DNA of 64,000 nucleotides from Kineosporia mesophila (lineage in GTDB: Bacteria; Actinomycetota; Actinomycetes; Actinomycetales; Kineosporiaceae): positions 1 to 64,000 of the forward strand of contig NZ_JAJOMA010000013.1 of assembly GCF_021129235.1 (NCBI RefSeq), in the 5' to 3' direction. Position 1 is the first letter of the stretch. Each line of letters begins with the position of its first letter. The notes below the pieces were generated by a model. It was not told the DNA's origin, searched no databases, and worked only from the letters and a program-made list of their open reading frames with translations. Position numbers and translations under genes: made by a program. This document shows, in pieces, positions 63,754-64,000 of this stretch.

Positions 63754-64000
63754 GCGGCGCCGACGCCCAGCGGCACCCGGGCCCGACCCCGGCCACCGCG
63801 GAAGATCTCGCAGCCGTGCACCGTCAGCTCGGCCGTCCCGCCCGGAACGTGGTCGCCGTCGGCGCCCGCTGCCCCTGCGGCCAGCCCGACGTGGTGCAGA
63901 CCTTCCCGCGGCTGGACGACGGCACGCCGTTCCCCACGATGTACTACCTGACCTGCCCGAAGGCCGCCGGTGCGATCGGCACCCTGGAGGCCTCCGGTCT
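63750..64000 (+). CDS. DUF501 family protein, N-terminal part
   Basis: The first 83 codons are inside the window. GTG 63750 overlaps the previous stop (GTGA). The product begins VSGADAQRHPG and contains CPCGQPDVVQTFPRLDDG and FPTMYYLTCPKA, which is the DUF501 pattern with paired cysteines. Function is unknown. Downstream, ppx is expected by synteny but lies outside the window. Confidence 0.9.

Overview
This window is high-GC DNA with dense genes, frequent GTG starts and many genes with no clear ribosome binding site. It comes from a Gram-positive actinobacterium. Rpf, the MsiK-dependent type of sugar ABC operon (permeases and binding protein but no ATPase) and the gene order all fit. The order rsmI - metG - tatD - rpf - rsmA - ispE, then glmU - rplY - pth, then mfd - lipoprotein - mazG - eno - ftsB/divIC - DUF501 matches the mycobacterial Rv1003-Rv1025 neighbourhood as I recall it. 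A Kineosporia-like genus is my guess from overall style, not a demonstrated assignment.

Layout. 1-10 kb: start of a leftward gene, a large membrane protein, rsmI, a GNAT/VOC pair, a PLP aminotransferase, metG, tatD and rpf. 10-17.8 kb: rsmA, then an insertion holding a possible 47-residue peptide gene and a 1164-residue fused ABC exporter, then ispE and an ABC-F ATPase. 17.8-24.7 kb, all leftward: two sugar permeases, a binding lipoprotein, a DeoR regulator, a MarR and a TetR regulator, and an acyl desaturase. 25-28.5 kb: tRNA-Gln, glmU, rplY, pth. The prs gene usually found between glmU and rplY is absent from that interval.

28.7-50.4 kb is a large accessory polysaccharide locus. It has an initiating sugar-phosphate transferase followed closely by cysQ-cysD-cysN, a secreted fibrinogen-like protein, two GH16 hydrolase genes (one frameshifted), an acetyltransferase, a GT2, a Wzy-like polymerase, a Wzx-like flippase, a PssD/PssE glycosyltransferase pair, a Wzz-like chain-length protein, a glycerol-3-phosphate-type cytidylyltransferase, a CDP-alcohol phosphatidyltransferase and a second secreted propeller/LamG protein. 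Together these would build, export, modify and trim a surface polymer; its sulfation or phospho-decoration is inferred.

50.5-53 kb holds a glutathionyl-hydroquinone-reductase-like protein and an IS701-like transposase homologue whose catalytic acids all appear substituted. 53.3 kb to the end returns to housekeeping genes, with purC and a DUF885 protein inserted before eno.

The most striking feature outside the genes is a family of palindromic intergenic elements. Six full copies share CGTGATCA-type ends. Three are exactly 83 bp. All lie at gene 3' ends, and their arms vary in a compensatory way. Five genes also show a TANNNT -10 box 6-7 nt before the start codon, the pattern expected of leaderless transcripts.
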